In this document: positions 9,350 to 18,584 of the stretch, in pieces
How positions within the stretch are numbered: the first letter of the stretch is position 1
How the letters are laid out: each line of letters opens with the position of its first letter
Assembly: GCF_900105385.1 (NCBI RefSeq)
Contig: NZ_LT629772.1
Span: 4,154,001 to 4,218,000 of the forward strand
Direction: 5' to 3'
Length of the DNA: 64,000 bases
From: Microlunatus soli
Lineage (GTDB): Bacteria; Actinomycetota; Actinomycetes; Propionibacteriales; Propionibacteriaceae
Made by a program: the position numbers and the translations under genes
Notes under the pieces: generated by a model
The model's database searches: none
Told to the model about the DNA's origin: nothing
The model's input: only the letters and a program-made list of their open reading frames with translations

Positions 9350-9539
9350 GGTCGCCCATGGACCCTCCCACCTCGCACAGCGGACGAGGGACGGGCCTCT
9401 TAGCCGTAGGAGGTACCTGACCGGGCGAGGTCCGTCCGGGCTGTCTGTTCCGGTGAACTTGCCCGAGAGGGTTGTTGCCGAACGACCAGGATCACAGCAT
9501 TCTGCTCGGGCAACTTGATTCACGGTGGGATGCCAGAGT

Positions 9540-9592
9540 TACTCGAGGATCGGGTTGTCAGGACCGGGCATTGACAACTCCAAGCTCGAGTA
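9540..9592. repeat. Nested inverted repeat
   Basis: Outer arms TACTCGAG (9540-9547) and CTCGAGTA (9585-9592) enclose inner arms TTGTCA (9555-9560) and TGACAA (9572-9577). Both pairs are exact. It lies in a gene-free region; function unknown. Confidence 0.5.
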
Positions 9593-9785
9593 GCTTGCCG
9601 CGACCCGATCTGACGGCGGTAAACAGCGACGTTCCCGCTGGAACGTCCGGAGAGATTCTTGCCGCCAATCCAGACTGCCCGGTGCAGGATCCTCTGCGAC
9701 ACCGACGTCTGGTCGTGATCTTGGGGTCCTGCCGAATCCGGGGCGATCACCGGGCGGCCGCCGGGTTGTCTGGCGGTCGACTGGA

Positions 9786-10662
9786 TCAGGCGTTGCGGCA
9801 GAGGTCTGGTACTGGTTTGCCAGCCTCAAATCCTGCGGACGCGTAGGTGGCTAAGGCGCCGGCGTTGGAACTCTCAGCGCAGACGATCGCGCTTGAGGAG
9901 CCCATGCGATGAAGCGCGGCAGCTGCCGCCAGGGTGATGGCTCTGCCGTAGCCCTGTCCGCGATGGTCCCGGTGGACGCCCATGGGTTCTATCAGGCCCG
10001 GCCGATGCGGACCGGCTGACCATACTGTGGTGACCGCGACGGTGACCCCTTGCTCATCGAATGCGGCGAGGCTGCACCCTCGGGAGTAGACCGGCCCGGT
10101 CACCATTGTGAGCCACTTCTGGACGAGCCTGCTGCGGTCCGGTTCGGTGAGCTGGGTGCCGCGGAAGGCTGACGAATGGACGGCCACCCAATCCTCGGCT
10201 CGGTCGGCGCCCATCTCGTCCACCCGCACGCCGACATGCTCTGGCGGATCGCGGAGACTTCGGCTAAATGGTGTCCACGTGTCTGAGTCCTGCCATCCGT
10301 GTTGCAGGAGGACGCGCCGCAATTGCTGCGCGCCACGGGCTTCGATGGTCGCTTCCCCGGCGGCGAGCAGGCCGCGTTCGGGTGTGTTCAGATCGGTGAG
10401 GATCTGTCGCGCGAGATCGTCATCGTCGCGCAGGTCCGGGGTCGAAGGCCATGCGAAGTAGGTCAGGGCCGTCCAGGAGACCGAGCGCGACGATCTTTCC
10501 GTTGCGTACCCAGGTCCGGGTCGCGGCGGCTGTCGCAGGCAGGCCCCGCATGGAATACCAGCCGAAGTCACCCGGGTGCAGTTGCAGGGGAGCGCCATCG
10601 TGCTGCCAAGCAGTCAAGGTCTGAAGAACATTCTCCAACTCGGAGATCGAAGGAGTGGTCAT
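9786..10662 (-). pseudogene. GNAT N-acetyltransferase, frameshifted
   Basis: Two overlapping minus-strand frames join into one GNAT protein of about 290 residues. The first starts at 10662 (MTTPSISEL), carries the N-terminal half and ends in LLRMAFDPGPARR; the second continues from DLRDDDDLARQ through the acetyl-CoA loop HRGQGYGRA and the C-terminal YASAGFEAGKP segment. The switch falls at the GGGG run 10438-10441 (CCCC on the coding strand): deleting one base restores a continuous DPDL reading. Without it the gene gives a 70-residue stub. It is either a real pseudogene or a homopolymer base-call error. Confidence 0.8.
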
Positions 10663-10714
10663 GACGATGCTCACTGAGTGATCAAACCATGGACGCCATT
10701 GCATGCCACGGTAC

Positions 10715-10922
10715 CTATTCGGGACACGGGCGACACTTCAATCCGCCACTCCGCATCCGATCGCCTAGCTCGTCGACCGCACCGATCGGGTGGTCCGGGT
10801 CCAGATGGCCGGCGATCCGCAGCAACTGATCGGTGTCACCGGTGGTGATATCGACGATCGAGGCCAGCGTTCGGGGTTGGCGGCGCAAACTTTGCAGCAG
10901 CAGCGGACCTGGCCGCCCGGCG
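10715..10922 (-). pseudogene. 3' remnant of an unrecognised gene cut by the IS30 element
   Basis: On the minus strand a frame enters from the insertion element's left end and runs to a TAG at 10715, encoding about 65 residues containing SIVDITTGDTDQLLRI and HPIGAVDELGDRM. Third codon positions are GC-rich as in genuine genes of this window, unlike shadow frames. No start or matching 5' part could be found beyond the other end of the element (12362-12530), so if it is a remnant, the rest has been lost. The protein family was not recognised. Confidence 0.4.
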
Positions 10923-10944
10923 GATTCAAGCTGTCGATGCAACA
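10923..10944. repeat. IS30 left terminal inverted repeat
   Basis: Begins GATTCAAG and ends GATGCAACA; matches the complement of 12340-12361 in 16 of 22 positions. It overlaps the transposase stop codon. Confidence 0.7.
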
Positions 10945-12314
10945 GATTGGTCGTCGTCGTTTGAGAGTAGTCGTTGGAGTGCTTCGGCTGGGGTGGCCCA
11001 CTCCAGTGTTTTGCGGGGTCGGGTGTTGAGTTCGGCGGCGACCTGGTCGAGGAGCCCGGGCCCGTAGAAGGACAGGTCGGCGCCTTTGGGGAAGTACTGC
11101 CGCAGGAGCCCGTTGGTGTTCTCGTTGGTGCCACGTTGCCAGGGTGAGTGTGGATCGCAGAAGTAGACCGGAATCCCGGTCTCGGCGGTGATCTTGGTGT
11201 GGAGGGCCATCTCGCTGCCCTGGTCCCAGGTCAAGGACCGTTTGAGCTGTTCGGGTAGTTCGGTGATCTTGGCCGTCATCGCCTTGGCCACGGTCTGGGC
11301 GGTGTGGTCGTCGGGCAGGTGTAGCAACAGTACGAATCGGGTGGTGCGCTCGACCAGGGTGCCGATTGCGGACTTGCCGTGGGCGCCGATGATCAGGTCG
11401 CCTTCCCAGTGGCCGGGCATCAGCCGATCGTCGGCCTCGGCCGGGCGGTCGTGGATCGAGGACATGTCTTTCAACTTTGGCCGCAATTGCCGCCCCTGGT
11501 GTCGGCGTTGGACGCGGCCGGTGCGTAGTGCTTTGGCCTCGCCCAACCGTTGCTCGACCTCTCGTGCCAGCTCGCCCTTGGGGCGAACGTAGAGGGCCTG
11601 GTAGATCGTCTCGTGGGACACACGCATCTCCGGGTCGGCGGGAAAGTCCAGCCGCAGCCGCTGCGAGATCTGCTCCGGACTGTGTTTGGCAACCAACCGT
11701 TCCACGACTTCGTCGAACAAGCGAGTGCCAGGCACCAGCCGGGGCCGGGCGCCGGCCCGGTGCCGGCGCTGCTCGACCTTCGATTGGCCGATGCGGGCCC
11801 GATAGGATCCATCGACCTGGTCGGTGCCGCGGGCGATCTCACGGGTGATCGTGGACCGCGGTCTCCCCAACAGGTCAGCGATCCGGCTCGGTTTGTAGTG
11901 AAGGTTCAACAGGTCCTCGACCCGACACCGCTCGGTGAAGGTCACCATGCCATGGCCGGGCGTGATCTGGGCCTCGACCTCGGGATTCACCGTCGGTGGA
12001 CGCACACCGCCAGCCTGCTGGAACCAGCGATAGCCGGTGACATCAGACACGCCCGCCGCGGCGGCTGCAGCCCGGACGCCCGCACCCTTGCGGAGCTCGG
12101 CCCAAAACAGCGGCCGCAACCGCGCTGATACCGAAGCCTCCAGACGGCCATGCCCCGGGGCCGGCAGCCCCAGGCCTGCCCAACCACCTGCGTCGGCCAG
12201 CCATCGATAACCACACACCGGCGACACCCCGACCGCGCGGGACGCGACCAGGATCGAAGCGCCCGATCGCAACGCAGCCCAGAACTCCTCGGTCGGCATG
12301 AACCTCGCCGCCAT
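10926..12314 (-). CDS. IS30-family transposase
   Basis: A 462-residue DDE transposase. An N-terminal pair of helix-turn-helix-like repeats (GYRWLADAGG, GYRWFQQAGG) precedes the IS30 HTH (LNLHYKPSRIADLLGRPRST), and the catalytic core carries Asp in HWEGDLIIG, Asp in WDQGSEM and Glu in RGTNENTNGLLRQYFP. The frame is intact, so the element may be active. The ATG at 12314 is preferred because GAGGAAGG lies just upstream; an ATG at 12299 is also possible. The ribosome binding region sits within an 11-bp inverted repeat. Confidence 0.92.
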   Translation of the reverse strand: MAARFMPTEEFWAALRSGASILVASRAVGVSPVCGYRWLADAGGWAGLGLPAPGHGRLEASVSARLRPLFWAELRKGAGVRAAAAAAGVSDVTGYRWFQQAGGVRPPTVNPEVEAQITPGHGMVTFTERCRVEDLLNLHYKPSRIADLLGRPRSTITREIARGTDQVDGSYRARIGQSKVEQRRHRAGARPRLVPGTRLFDEVVERLVAKHSPEQISQRLRLDFPADPEMRVSHETIYQALYVRPKGELAREVEQRLGEAKALRTGRVQRRHQGRQLRPKLKDMSSIHDRPAEADDRLMPGHWEGDLIIGAHGKSAIGTLVERTTRFVLLLHLPDDHTAQTVAKAMTAKITELPEQLKRSLTWDQGSEMALHTKITAETGIPVYFCDPHSPWQRGTNENTNGLLRQYFPKGADLSFYGPGLLDQVAAELNTRPRKTLEWATPAEALQRLLSNDDDQSVASTA

Positions 12315-12347
12315 ATGCAACACCTTCCTCTGGATCAGGTGTTGCAT
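12315..12347 (-). promoter_or_regulatory. Hairpin over the transposase ribosome binding site
   Basis: Perfect 11-bp arms ATGCAACACCT (12315-12325) and AGGTGTTGCAT (12337-12347) with an 11-base loop. On the mRNA it ends immediately before the transposase ATG and holds the purine-rich GAGGAAGG partly in the loop and partly in the stem. Its outer arm is also the inner half of the terminal repeat. Such hairpins can block translation on transcripts entering from outside an element. Confidence 0.6.
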
Positions 12348-12530
12348 CTATTTCTTGAGTCTGCTCCCGGGTATCGGGCCTGGGATGGGCCACTGCTGCG
12401 ACGTTGTTCGCGCCCGACGCCGATCACCGCAGGGCGTGGACGATCGAGCGAGGAGCAATCATGGGGTGCTGCCAGGGAGCGATCCCTTGTGTGAAGCCGG
12501 TCAACCGCCGGGGCCGCCATCCGAAGTCGA

Positions 12531-13595
12531 TCATCGATTGTGCGCCGTTGCCAGTCCTTCGTCGATCTCGACATCCGCGGCGCCCGGCTCGACCACCGTC
12601 CGTACGGCATCGGGCAGATCCGGGACGCGTTCGGGATACAGACATGCCGCACGGTGACCCGGCGCGACCTCGATCAGCGGCGGGCGGGTGCTGCGGCAGG
12701 CGTCATCGGCAAACGGGCAGCGATTGGCGAAGATGCACCCGGTGAGCGATGGTGGCTGATCGACCCGATCCTCCAGATCGGCCTCGTCGATCTGACGGGC
12801 ACGCGCTCGGACGGTCCGTGGGTCGGGGACCGGGATCGCCTCCAGCAACTGAAAGCTGTACGGATGCCGCGGTCGGCCGATGATCTGCTCGGCAGGCCCC
12901 TCCTCGACCACCTGTCCGAAGAACATCACCACGATCCGGCCGCCACGGGTGAAATAGCGGACGACGCCGAAGTCGTGACTGATGAAGACGTAGGCCAAGC
13001 CCTCCTCGGCCTGCAAGGCCAACAACAGATCGAGGATGGCCACCCGGACCGACACGTCCAGCATGCTGGTCGGCTCGTCGGCGACGATCAGGTCCGGTCG
13101 CAGACTGACCGCACGGGCGATGGCGAACCGCTGCCGTTGGCCGCCGGACAGCTGATGCGGGAACCGACGCAGAAACGCCTCGTCGTCGTCCAGCCCGACC
13201 AACGCCAGCAGCCGCAGCGCCTCCTCGGTCACCTGCCGTCGTGGCACGATCTTGTGCCGCAGCAGACCGGGGCGCAGCGACTCCATCAGCGTCAGCCCCG
13301 GGTTCAGCGAAGCGTACGGATCCTGCTGGATGATCTGGACCCGGCGGCGGTAGCCGTTCCACGCCGATCGGGGCAGCTTCCAGACCTGCTGGTCGTCGAA
13401 GATCACCTCACCCTCGGTCGGTTTCAGCAGACCGCTGGCGATCCGACCCAGGGTGGTCTTGCCGCAGCCGGACTCGCCGACCACGGCGACCACCGAGTCC
13501 TTCGCCACCTCGAGGCTGACATCGTCCAGCGCCGGCAGCGGCGCGGTGCTGTTCGGGTAGTACTGGGTCAGATTTCTTACCTGCAACAGACTCAT
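12531..13595 (-). CDS. Peptide ABC transporter ATP-binding protein (DppF/OppF type)
   Basis: A 354-residue ATPase energising an oligopeptide-type importer. Walker [10 protein letters not shown] is at residues 40-48, the signature LSGGQRQR and Walker [13 protein letters not shown] follow, and the C-terminus has the Opp/Dpp-specific extension with [14 protein letters not shown] and the C-terminal CLYP segment typical of the oligopeptide ATPases. It is the last gene of the five-gene operon, overlapping the preceding ATPase gene by four bases. The IS30 element lies downstream. Confidence 0.93.
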   Translation of the reverse strand: MSLLQVRNLTQYYPNSTAPLPALDDVSLEVAKDSVVAVVGESGCGKTTLGRIASGLLKPTEGEVIFDDQQVWKLPRSAWNGYRRRVQIIQQDPYASLNPGLTLMESLRPGLLRHKIVPRRQVTEEALRLLALVGLDDDEAFLRRFPHQLSGGQRQRFAIARAVSLRPDLIVADEPTSMLDVSVRVAILDLLLALQAEEGLAYVFISHDFGVVRYFTRGGRIVVMFFGQVVEEGPAEQIIGRPRHPYSFQLLEAIPVPDPRTVRARARQIDEADLEDRVDQPPSLTGCIFANRCPFADDACRSTRPPLIEVAPGHRAACLYPERVPDLPDAVRTVVEPGAADVEIDEGLATAHNR

Positions 13596-14653
13596 CGCGG
13601 CACCTCCACGGCAGCGTCAAGATCGTGGTCGGCCTGATCGTTGACCACGTGACAGGCGATCCCGTGCCCGTTGGGATCGGACAACAACGGCGGGTCGACC
13701 TCTCGGCAGCGCTCCTCGGCCAGCGGGCACCGCAGGGCGAACCGACAGCCGACCGGCATCTCGGCCAGACTCGGCACCCGCCCGGGGATCGGTTTGATCA
13801 GCTCGGTGTCCCCGTTCACACTGGGCACCGCGCGGATCAGCGCGTTGACATAGGGATGTCGACGGTGGTCGTAGAAGATCTCGTCGAGCGTGCCGGCCTC
13901 GACCAGTTTGCCGGCGTACATCACCGCCACCCGATCGGCGAGTTCGGCGACCAGCGCAAGATCATGAGTGATGAAGATGATCGTCACCCCGAGTCGTTCG
14001 TGCAGGTCACGCAGGATGTCGATCACCAGCCGTTGGCTCAGGATGTCCAGTGCGGTGGTGGGCTCGTCCAGTAACAGCACCGACGGCTTCAGCAGCAGCG
14101 CCAGCGCGATGGCCACCCGCTGTTTCATGCCGCCGGAGAACCGGCTCTCATAGCCGTTCCAGATCACCTCCGGATCCAGCCGGACGAGCCGGATCAGCTC
14201 GTCGAAGTAGTTCCGCCCCTCCTGCCTGGTCCGATAGACACCCGGGTGCGCATCCAGCACATGCTCGACCTGCTTGCCGATCGTGACCACCGGGTTGAAG
14301 GCGTTCATCGCCGCCTGGAACACCATCGAGACGTCGGCCGCTCGCATTCGGTTCAACTCGCTGCGCGACATGCTGGTCAGACTGCGATCCTTGAATCTGA
14401 CCTCACCGGTCGACACCTTCCCCGGTGGCGGCACCATCCCCAGCAGCGCATAGGCCAGCGTCGACTTGCCACAGCCGGACTCGCCGGCCAGCGCATAGAT
14501 GTCGCCCTGGCGAATGCTCAGACTGACCCGGTCGACCGCCCGCAGGCCACCGAAGTCGACGCTGACGTCATCGAGTTCGAGGACGACGGGAGGCCGTTCC
14601 TGATCGATCTCGGGTGAGCTCATGCTGTGCCCTTCGAAGTGATGAACAGTCAT
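13592..14653 (-). CDS. Peptide ABC transporter ATP-binding protein (DppD/OppD type)
   Basis: A 353-residue ATPase (343 if it starts at the ATG at 14623). Walker A GESGCGKST, signature FSGGMKQR and Walker B VLLLDEPTTALD are present, and the C-terminal extension carries CRFALRCPLAEERC with the cysteines typical of this subfamily. The start at 14653 lies one base after the permease stop and would be coupled; the start at 14623 has GAAGGG upstream and a more family-like N-terminus, so either is possible. Pairs with the downstream ATPase to form the motor of the importer. Confidence 0.92.
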   Translation of the reverse strand: MTVHHFEGHSMSSPEIDQERPPVVLELDDVSVDFGGLRAVDRVSLSIRQGDIYALAGESGCGKSTLAYALLGMVPPPGKVSTGEVRFKDRSLTSMSRSELNRMRAADVSMVFQAAMNAFNPVVTIGKQVEHVLDAHPGVYRTRQEGRNYFDELIRLVRLDPEVIWNGYESRFSGGMKQRVAIALALLLKPSVLLLDEPTTALDILSQRLVIDILRDLHERLGVTIIFITHDLALVAELADRVAVMYAGKLVEAGTLDEIFYDHRRHPYVNALIRAVPSVNGDTELIKPIPGRVPSLAEMPVGCRFALRCPLAEERCREVDPPLLSDPNGHGIACHVVNDQADHDLDAAVEVPR

Positions 14654-14654
14654 C

Positions 14655-15506
14655 TCACTGCACCCTCAACCGAGGATTGAAGACCTTGTCCAACGCCCGG
14701 GAGAACATCACCAGGGCCATCTGCAGCAACACGATCGCGGTCATCGGTGCGAACAGGTAGGTCATGCTGTCGCTGGTGTAGAGCGCCCCCTGGTTCACGG
14801 CGAGATTGATCATGGTCCCCCAGTTGGTTCCGCTGACCGGCGCGATGCCGAGGACGAACAGCCCGACCTGGGCATAGATCGCTCCGGTCACCGCCAGCAG
14901 GAAGTGGATCGCGACGTAGGGGCCGACGTTGGGAAGCAGCTGTCGGCCGATGATGTTGCCCATCCGCAGGTTCTGTGCTCGTGCGGCGTCGATGAAGTCC
15001 GACGTCCGGATGCTCAGGGCCTGGGAACGAACAGCTCGCGCCAGGCCGGCCCAGGCCGTCACCGAGAGGATGACGGCCAGCAGCCACGGGCTCTGGGTGT
15101 GCACGATGCTGGCGATGACGATGATCAGCGGAAGTCCGGGGATGGTCAGGAAGATGTCGGTGACCCGCATGATCACGTAGTCGGCCACGCCGCCGACGTA
15201 GCCGCTGAACAGGCCGACGACCACGCCGACGGAGATCACGATCACCGCGGTGGCCAGGCCGACCTCGATCACCGGTCGGGTGCCGACGACCAGGCTGGTC
15301 AATGTGTCGTTGCCCAGGAAGTCGGTGCCCAACGGATGCTTCAGCGACGGCCCGAGGTAGGGCTGGCTCATCGGCAGATCCTCGACGTGGAAGAGCATCG
15401 GGCCGAAGATCGCCACCAGCAGGTAGATCACGACGATGCTGCCGCCGACCAGGGCCGTCGTGTCGTCACGCAGGATCCGCCAGAAGTCCTTGAGGAAATC
15501 CATCAC
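14655..15506 (-). CDS. Peptide ABC transporter permease (DppC/OppC type)
   Basis: A 283-residue inner-membrane permease with about six membrane segments. It has the DppC-like N-terminus (first helix followed by the periplasmic HPLGTDFLGND segment) and the cytoplasmic coupling EAA-like loop DAARAQNLRMGNIIGRQLLPN that contacts the ATPases. The gene begins 7 bases after the other permease ends and abuts the ATPase gene, so it is clearly part of the operon. Confidence 0.93.
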   Translation of the reverse strand: MMDFLKDFWRILRDDTTALVGGSIVVIYLLVAIFGPMLFHVEDLPMSQPYLGPSLKHPLGTDFLGNDTLTSLVVGTRPVIEVGLATAVIVISVGVVVGLFSGYVGGVADYVIMRVTDIFLTIPGLPLIIVIASIVHTQSPWLLAVILSVTAWAGLARAVRSQALSIRTSDFIDAARAQNLRMGNIIGRQLLPNVGPYVAIHFLLAVTGAIYAQVGLFVLGIAPVSGTNWGTMINLAVNQGALYTSDSMTYLFAPMTAIVLLQMALVMFSRALDKVFNPRLRVQ

Positions 15507-15513
15507 CGCTCAC

Positions 15514-16581
15514 CTACGCTTTCGTCGCCACGGTGGGGCCCGTTCCCGGAGCGATCGGCAATGGCCTGACCGGGCGCTTCCTGCGCGACACCGGCTTGAC
15601 GATCCGTGGATCGATCAACGGGTAGAGCAGATCGACGATCAGGTTGGCGAACACCACTGCCGTGGTGATCAGGATGAAGCATCCCATCATCAGCGAATAG
15701 TCGCGGGAGTTGACCGCCGAGATCAGCTTGAAGCCGAGTCCGGGGTAGGAGAAGTACGTCTCGATGAACACCGAGCCGCCGAACATGCCGCCCAGCGCGA
15801 GGGCCAGACTCGTCACCATCGGCAGCATGGCGTTCCGTCCGATGTAGGTCTGGGTGACCCGGTGATCGCTGAGTCCGCGGGACTCGGCCGCCCGGACGTA
15901 GTCGGCGCCGAGGATGTTGGTCACGCTTCCTTTCATGTTCAACGCCCAGCCGGCGAACGAGGTGATCACGTAGCAGGCGATCGGCAGCGTGGCGTGATAG
16001 ACCACGCTGGCCATGAAGGGCAGGTTGGGCCCTGGTGTGACGTTGTTGGAGTAGGCGCCGGTGATCGGGAAGATGTGGTGCAGATCGGCCAACAGGTAGA
16101 TCGCGACGATGGCGATCAGGTAGTGCGGCACCGACGACAGGAACGACACCACGCCGGTGACGATCTTGGACAGCAGCTTGTCCGGATGGGCCGCGATCTG
16201 GGTGCCGACCGCGGTCCCGATCGCAAAGCTGATGATCAGCGAGATGCCCACCAGCACCAGGGTCCACGGCAGCGCAGTGGTGATGATGCTGAGCACGCTC
16301 TGTCCCGGATTGAGCAGGGACTGCCCGAAGTCGCCGCGGAAGATGTTGCCGACGTAGGTCAGATACTGCTGCCAGATCGGACCGGTCGGCATCACCCCGT
16401 AGATCGCCTGCACCTGCTGACGGATCTGGTCCGGACTCACATTGCCCTGCTGTCGCAGCTGGAACTCCAGGAACTCCATCGGATTGCCCGGCATCAAGCG
16501 GATCATCCAGAACGACAGTGACACGATCACGAAGATCGTCACCAGGGCCATCAGCACGCGGCGTAGCACGTAACCGAACAC
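15514..16581 (-). CDS. Peptide ABC transporter permease (DppB/OppB type)
   Basis: A 355-residue permease. The N-terminus FGYVLRRVLMALVTIFVIVS is the standard DppB first helix, followed by the LMPGNP segment; the EAA loop reads DYVRAAESRGLSDHRV. The GTG at 16581 is chosen because AAGGAG precedes it and it matches the family start; the frame is open upstream but with unrelated sequence. It follows the binding-protein gene by 35 bases. Confidence 0.93.
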   Translation of the reverse strand: MFGYVLRRVLMALVTIFVIVSLSFWMIRLMPGNPMEFLEFQLRQQGNVSPDQIRQQVQAIYGVMPTGPIWQQYLTYVGNIFRGDFGQSLLNPGQSVLSIITTALPWTLVLVGISLIISFAIGTAVGTQIAAHPDKLLSKIVTGVVSFLSSVPHYLIAIVAIYLLADLHHIFPITGAYSNNVTPGPNLPFMASVVYHATLPIACYVITSFAGWALNMKGSVTNILGADYVRAAESRGLSDHRVTQTYIGRNAMLPMVTSLALALGGMFGGSVFIETYFSYPGLGFKLISAVNSRDYSLMMGCFILITTAVVFANLIVDLLYPLIDPRIVKPVSRRKRPVRPLPIAPGTGPTVATKA

Positions 16582-16616
16582 GTTCAGCTCCTTACTGTGA
16601 AGGGTTTCCGGCCCTG

Positions 16617-18584
16617 CTACTTCAGTTGGAGGTAGCCTTCCTGCATCCAGATGATCTGCTCGTTGCCGCCGGTCAGCACCGTCCACATCCACTTCTCCGA
16701 CTGGGGTGGGAACTTGGTGTATCGACTGGTCCCGTAGATCGTGTGGAAGGCGTTGTCGTACAGGCCGATGATCGGCAGTTCCCGGTTGACCCATTGCGCC
16801 CAGGCCCAGGTGTATTTCGCCCAGGTCTCCGGCGGTTCCTGCTGGACCTCGCGATTCAGCTCGGCGGCGATGTTCACTGTGCCGATCCCGGGCACGTCGG
16901 CTTCCGGGCCGATGCCGATCCCGCACTTGCACGGTCCCTTGCCGCTGTGCGAGATCGGGTAGTTCCAGGACGGCGAGGTGGCCTGACCGAAACCGGCGGC
17001 GAAGTCGGCCATCGGCGTCCGCGCCTGACCCCAGTCCATGAAGTCCTGGGTGGCATCGAAGTCACCGCCCTGCGCCTTCACACCCCAGGTGCCGGACTCG
17101 ACGTTCTGCACCTCGACGTCGATCCCGAACTTCTTCAGGTAGCCCGCGATGATCAGACCGTCCTGTTCGTACTGGGACTGTCCCGCCGGTTCTGCCAGGG
17201 TGAACTTGAACTGCTCGCCCTTGGGGGTGAACCACTTGCCGTTCTTCTTGGTGAAGCCGGCCTTGGTCAGCAGCGACGCTGCCTTCTTCTCATCGTGCTC
17301 GTAGGGGTTGAGCTTGGCGAACTGTTTTTTGGTGATGTAGTCCTTGGCGTGCTGGTAGTTGATCCCGTCGGGGTATTCCACCGGCGGGCTCTGGACCAGC
17401 GTTCCGCCGCCCATGTCACGCTTGGACAGATCCTTGCGGTCGATCACGTGCGCGATCGCCTGCCGGACTTCGAGCAGGTTGAACGGGTAGTGGGAGAAGT
17501 TGAGGATCAGGCTCATCTGCTGCACCGGCGTCGGGATCACGCCGTAGTGCGCCACACCCGACTTGTTCAGCCGATCCGCCTGCTGATTGTTGAACGCCGA
17601 GTCGGTCTGCTGATCGATGCTGCCGCCGAGGACGGCGCCGAACTCGGTCGCCGTGCTCATCGGGTAGATCTGGAAGTAGGGCGCGCTGATCTTCTTCGCG
17701 TCCCAGAAGCCGGACCACTTCTCGTACAACACGCCGCTGACGTTGGCGCTCTTGATGGTGTACGGACCGCTGCCGATCAAGGTCTTCGGGCTGAACTTCA
17801 CCAGCTTCCCGCTGGCGGCGGCGATCTTCTTGCCCGCTGCGCTGTTGGCTGCCTTGTCGATGCTCTGCGCCGTCGGCTTCAGGATGTTGTAGAGCTTCCA
17901 ATAGCTCCGCAGCTGGCTGTCGAACCCGTCGGACGGGACGAACTGCCCGAACTGCGCGTCGGAGACCATACTGACCTTGAGCAGCTTCTCCAGCGCATTC
18001 TCCGGAACCACCCAGTCCTGCAGCTTCACTGTGACGGTGTGTTCATCGGGAGTCTCCACCGAGGTGATTCCGGCCCAGACCGAGTTGTAGTTGAGACCGG
18101 CGATCAGCAGGCTGGTGACGACATCCTTGCTGGTGAAGGGTTTTCCGTCCTGCCACTTCGCCGGATCGCGGAGCTTGAAGGTGACCGCGTGCTTGTCCAG
18201 CTTCCAGCTCTCCGCCATCTCCGGGTAGTACGGATTCGCGCCCGGTCGGGGCGATGCGGAGATGATGCCGAGGCCGAGAATGGTGAACCCCAGATACGGC
18301 GTCGGCGTGGCGGCGTACGGGTTGTTGCTGATCGAGCTCGCCCAGTTGTGCGCACCGAGCCGGAAGGCCGTCTGGTCGGGGTTGCCCGCCGGCTTGGCGT
18401 CCCGGACGGCGCCTCCGGCGGATCCCGCACCACCGCTCTGTCCTGATCCTGCGCCGGGATTGTCCGCACTGCAGGCCTGTGCCAGCACGGTGACCAGCAC
18501 CATCGAGACGACCAACGCCAGCACGGATCGCACTCGTACGAAGCCTTGAGAGCTGCCTACACGGCAGCGACGGATAGCCCACAT
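16617..18584 (-). CDS. Peptide-type ABC transporter substrate-binding lipoprotein (SBP family 5)
   Basis: A 655-residue extracytoplasmic solute receptor and first gene of the importer operon. The ATG at 18584 has AAAGGA upstream and gives a basic N-terminus, a hydrophobic stretch (LALVVSMVLVTVLA) and a cysteine at QAC, then a Gly/Ser/Asn-rich linker typical of lipoproteins; the lipobox itself is weak (A-Q-A-C). The mature part has the family 5 pattern WKLDKHAVTFKLRDPAKWQDGKPFTSKDV and AIAHVIDRKDL. The family binds peptides but also nickel, sugars and others, so the real ligand is uncertain. It is longer than most DppA proteins (about 530). Confidence 0.92.
   Translation of the reverse strand: MWAIRRCRVGSSQGFVRVRSVLALVVSMVLVTVLAQACSADNPGAGSGQSGGAGSAGGAVRDAKPAGNPDQTAFRLGAHNWASSISNNPYAATPTPYLGFTILGLGIISASPRPGANPYYPEMAESWKLDKHAVTFKLRDPAKWQDGKPFTSKDVVTSLLIAGLNYNSVWAGITSVETPDEHTVTVKLQDWVVPENALEKLLKVSMVSDAQFGQFVPSDGFDSQLRSYWKLYNILKPTAQSIDKAANSAAGKKIAAASGKLVKFSPKTLIGSGPYTIKSANVSGVLYEKWSGFWDAKKISAPYFQIYPMSTATEFGAVLGGSIDQQTDSAFNNQQADRLNKSGVAHYGVIPTPVQQMSLILNFSHYPFNLLEVRQAIAHVIDRKDLSKRDMGGGTLVQSPPVEYPDGINYQHAKDYITKKQFAKLNPYEHDEKKAASLLTKAGFTKKNGKWFTPKGEQFKFTLAEPAGQSQYEQDGLIIAGYLKKFGIDVEVQNVESGTWGVKAQGGDFDATQDFMDWGQARTPMADFAAGFGQATSPSWNYPISHSGKGPCKCGIGIGPEADVPGIGTVNIAAELNREVQQEPPETWAKYTWAWAQWVNRELPIIGLYDNAFHTIYGTSRYTKFPPQSEKWMWTVLTGGNEQIIWMQEGYLQLK

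Larger units (their letters stand above)
9131..9785. other. Gene-free stretch between P450 and GNAT pseudogene
   Basis: About 650 bases in which no reading frame looks like a real protein. It contains an 8-bp stem with a GACA loop (9330-9349), which is followed by no T-run, and a nested inverted repeat at 9540-9592. Frames open here are arginine/proline-rich shadows. It may be decayed sequence, which fits with the neighbouring frameshifted gene and insertion element. Confidence 0.5.
10923..12361 (-). mobile_element. IS30-family insertion sequence
   Basis: About 1.44 kb bounded by imperfect inverted repeats. The left end (10923-10944) and the reverse complement of the right end (12340-12361) share GAYTCAAG, five unmatched bases, then GATGCAACA. 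One transposase gene fills the element and its stop lies inside the left repeat, as is usual for IS30. No target duplication was evident by eye. It separates a truncated gene remnant from the peptide transporter operon. Confidence 0.85.

Noticed and set aside
9146-9518. Short plus-strand frames after the P450
   Set aside because: Arginine/proline/serine-rich products, no recognisable start context and no family resemblance.
11477-12128. Plus-strand frames inside the IS30 element
   Set aside because: They are antisense shadows of the transposase; the DDE motifs lie on the minus strand.
12404-12745. Small frames between the IS30 element and the peptide transporter
   Set aside because: They overlap the 3' end of the ATPase gene in the wrong frame and are low-complexity.
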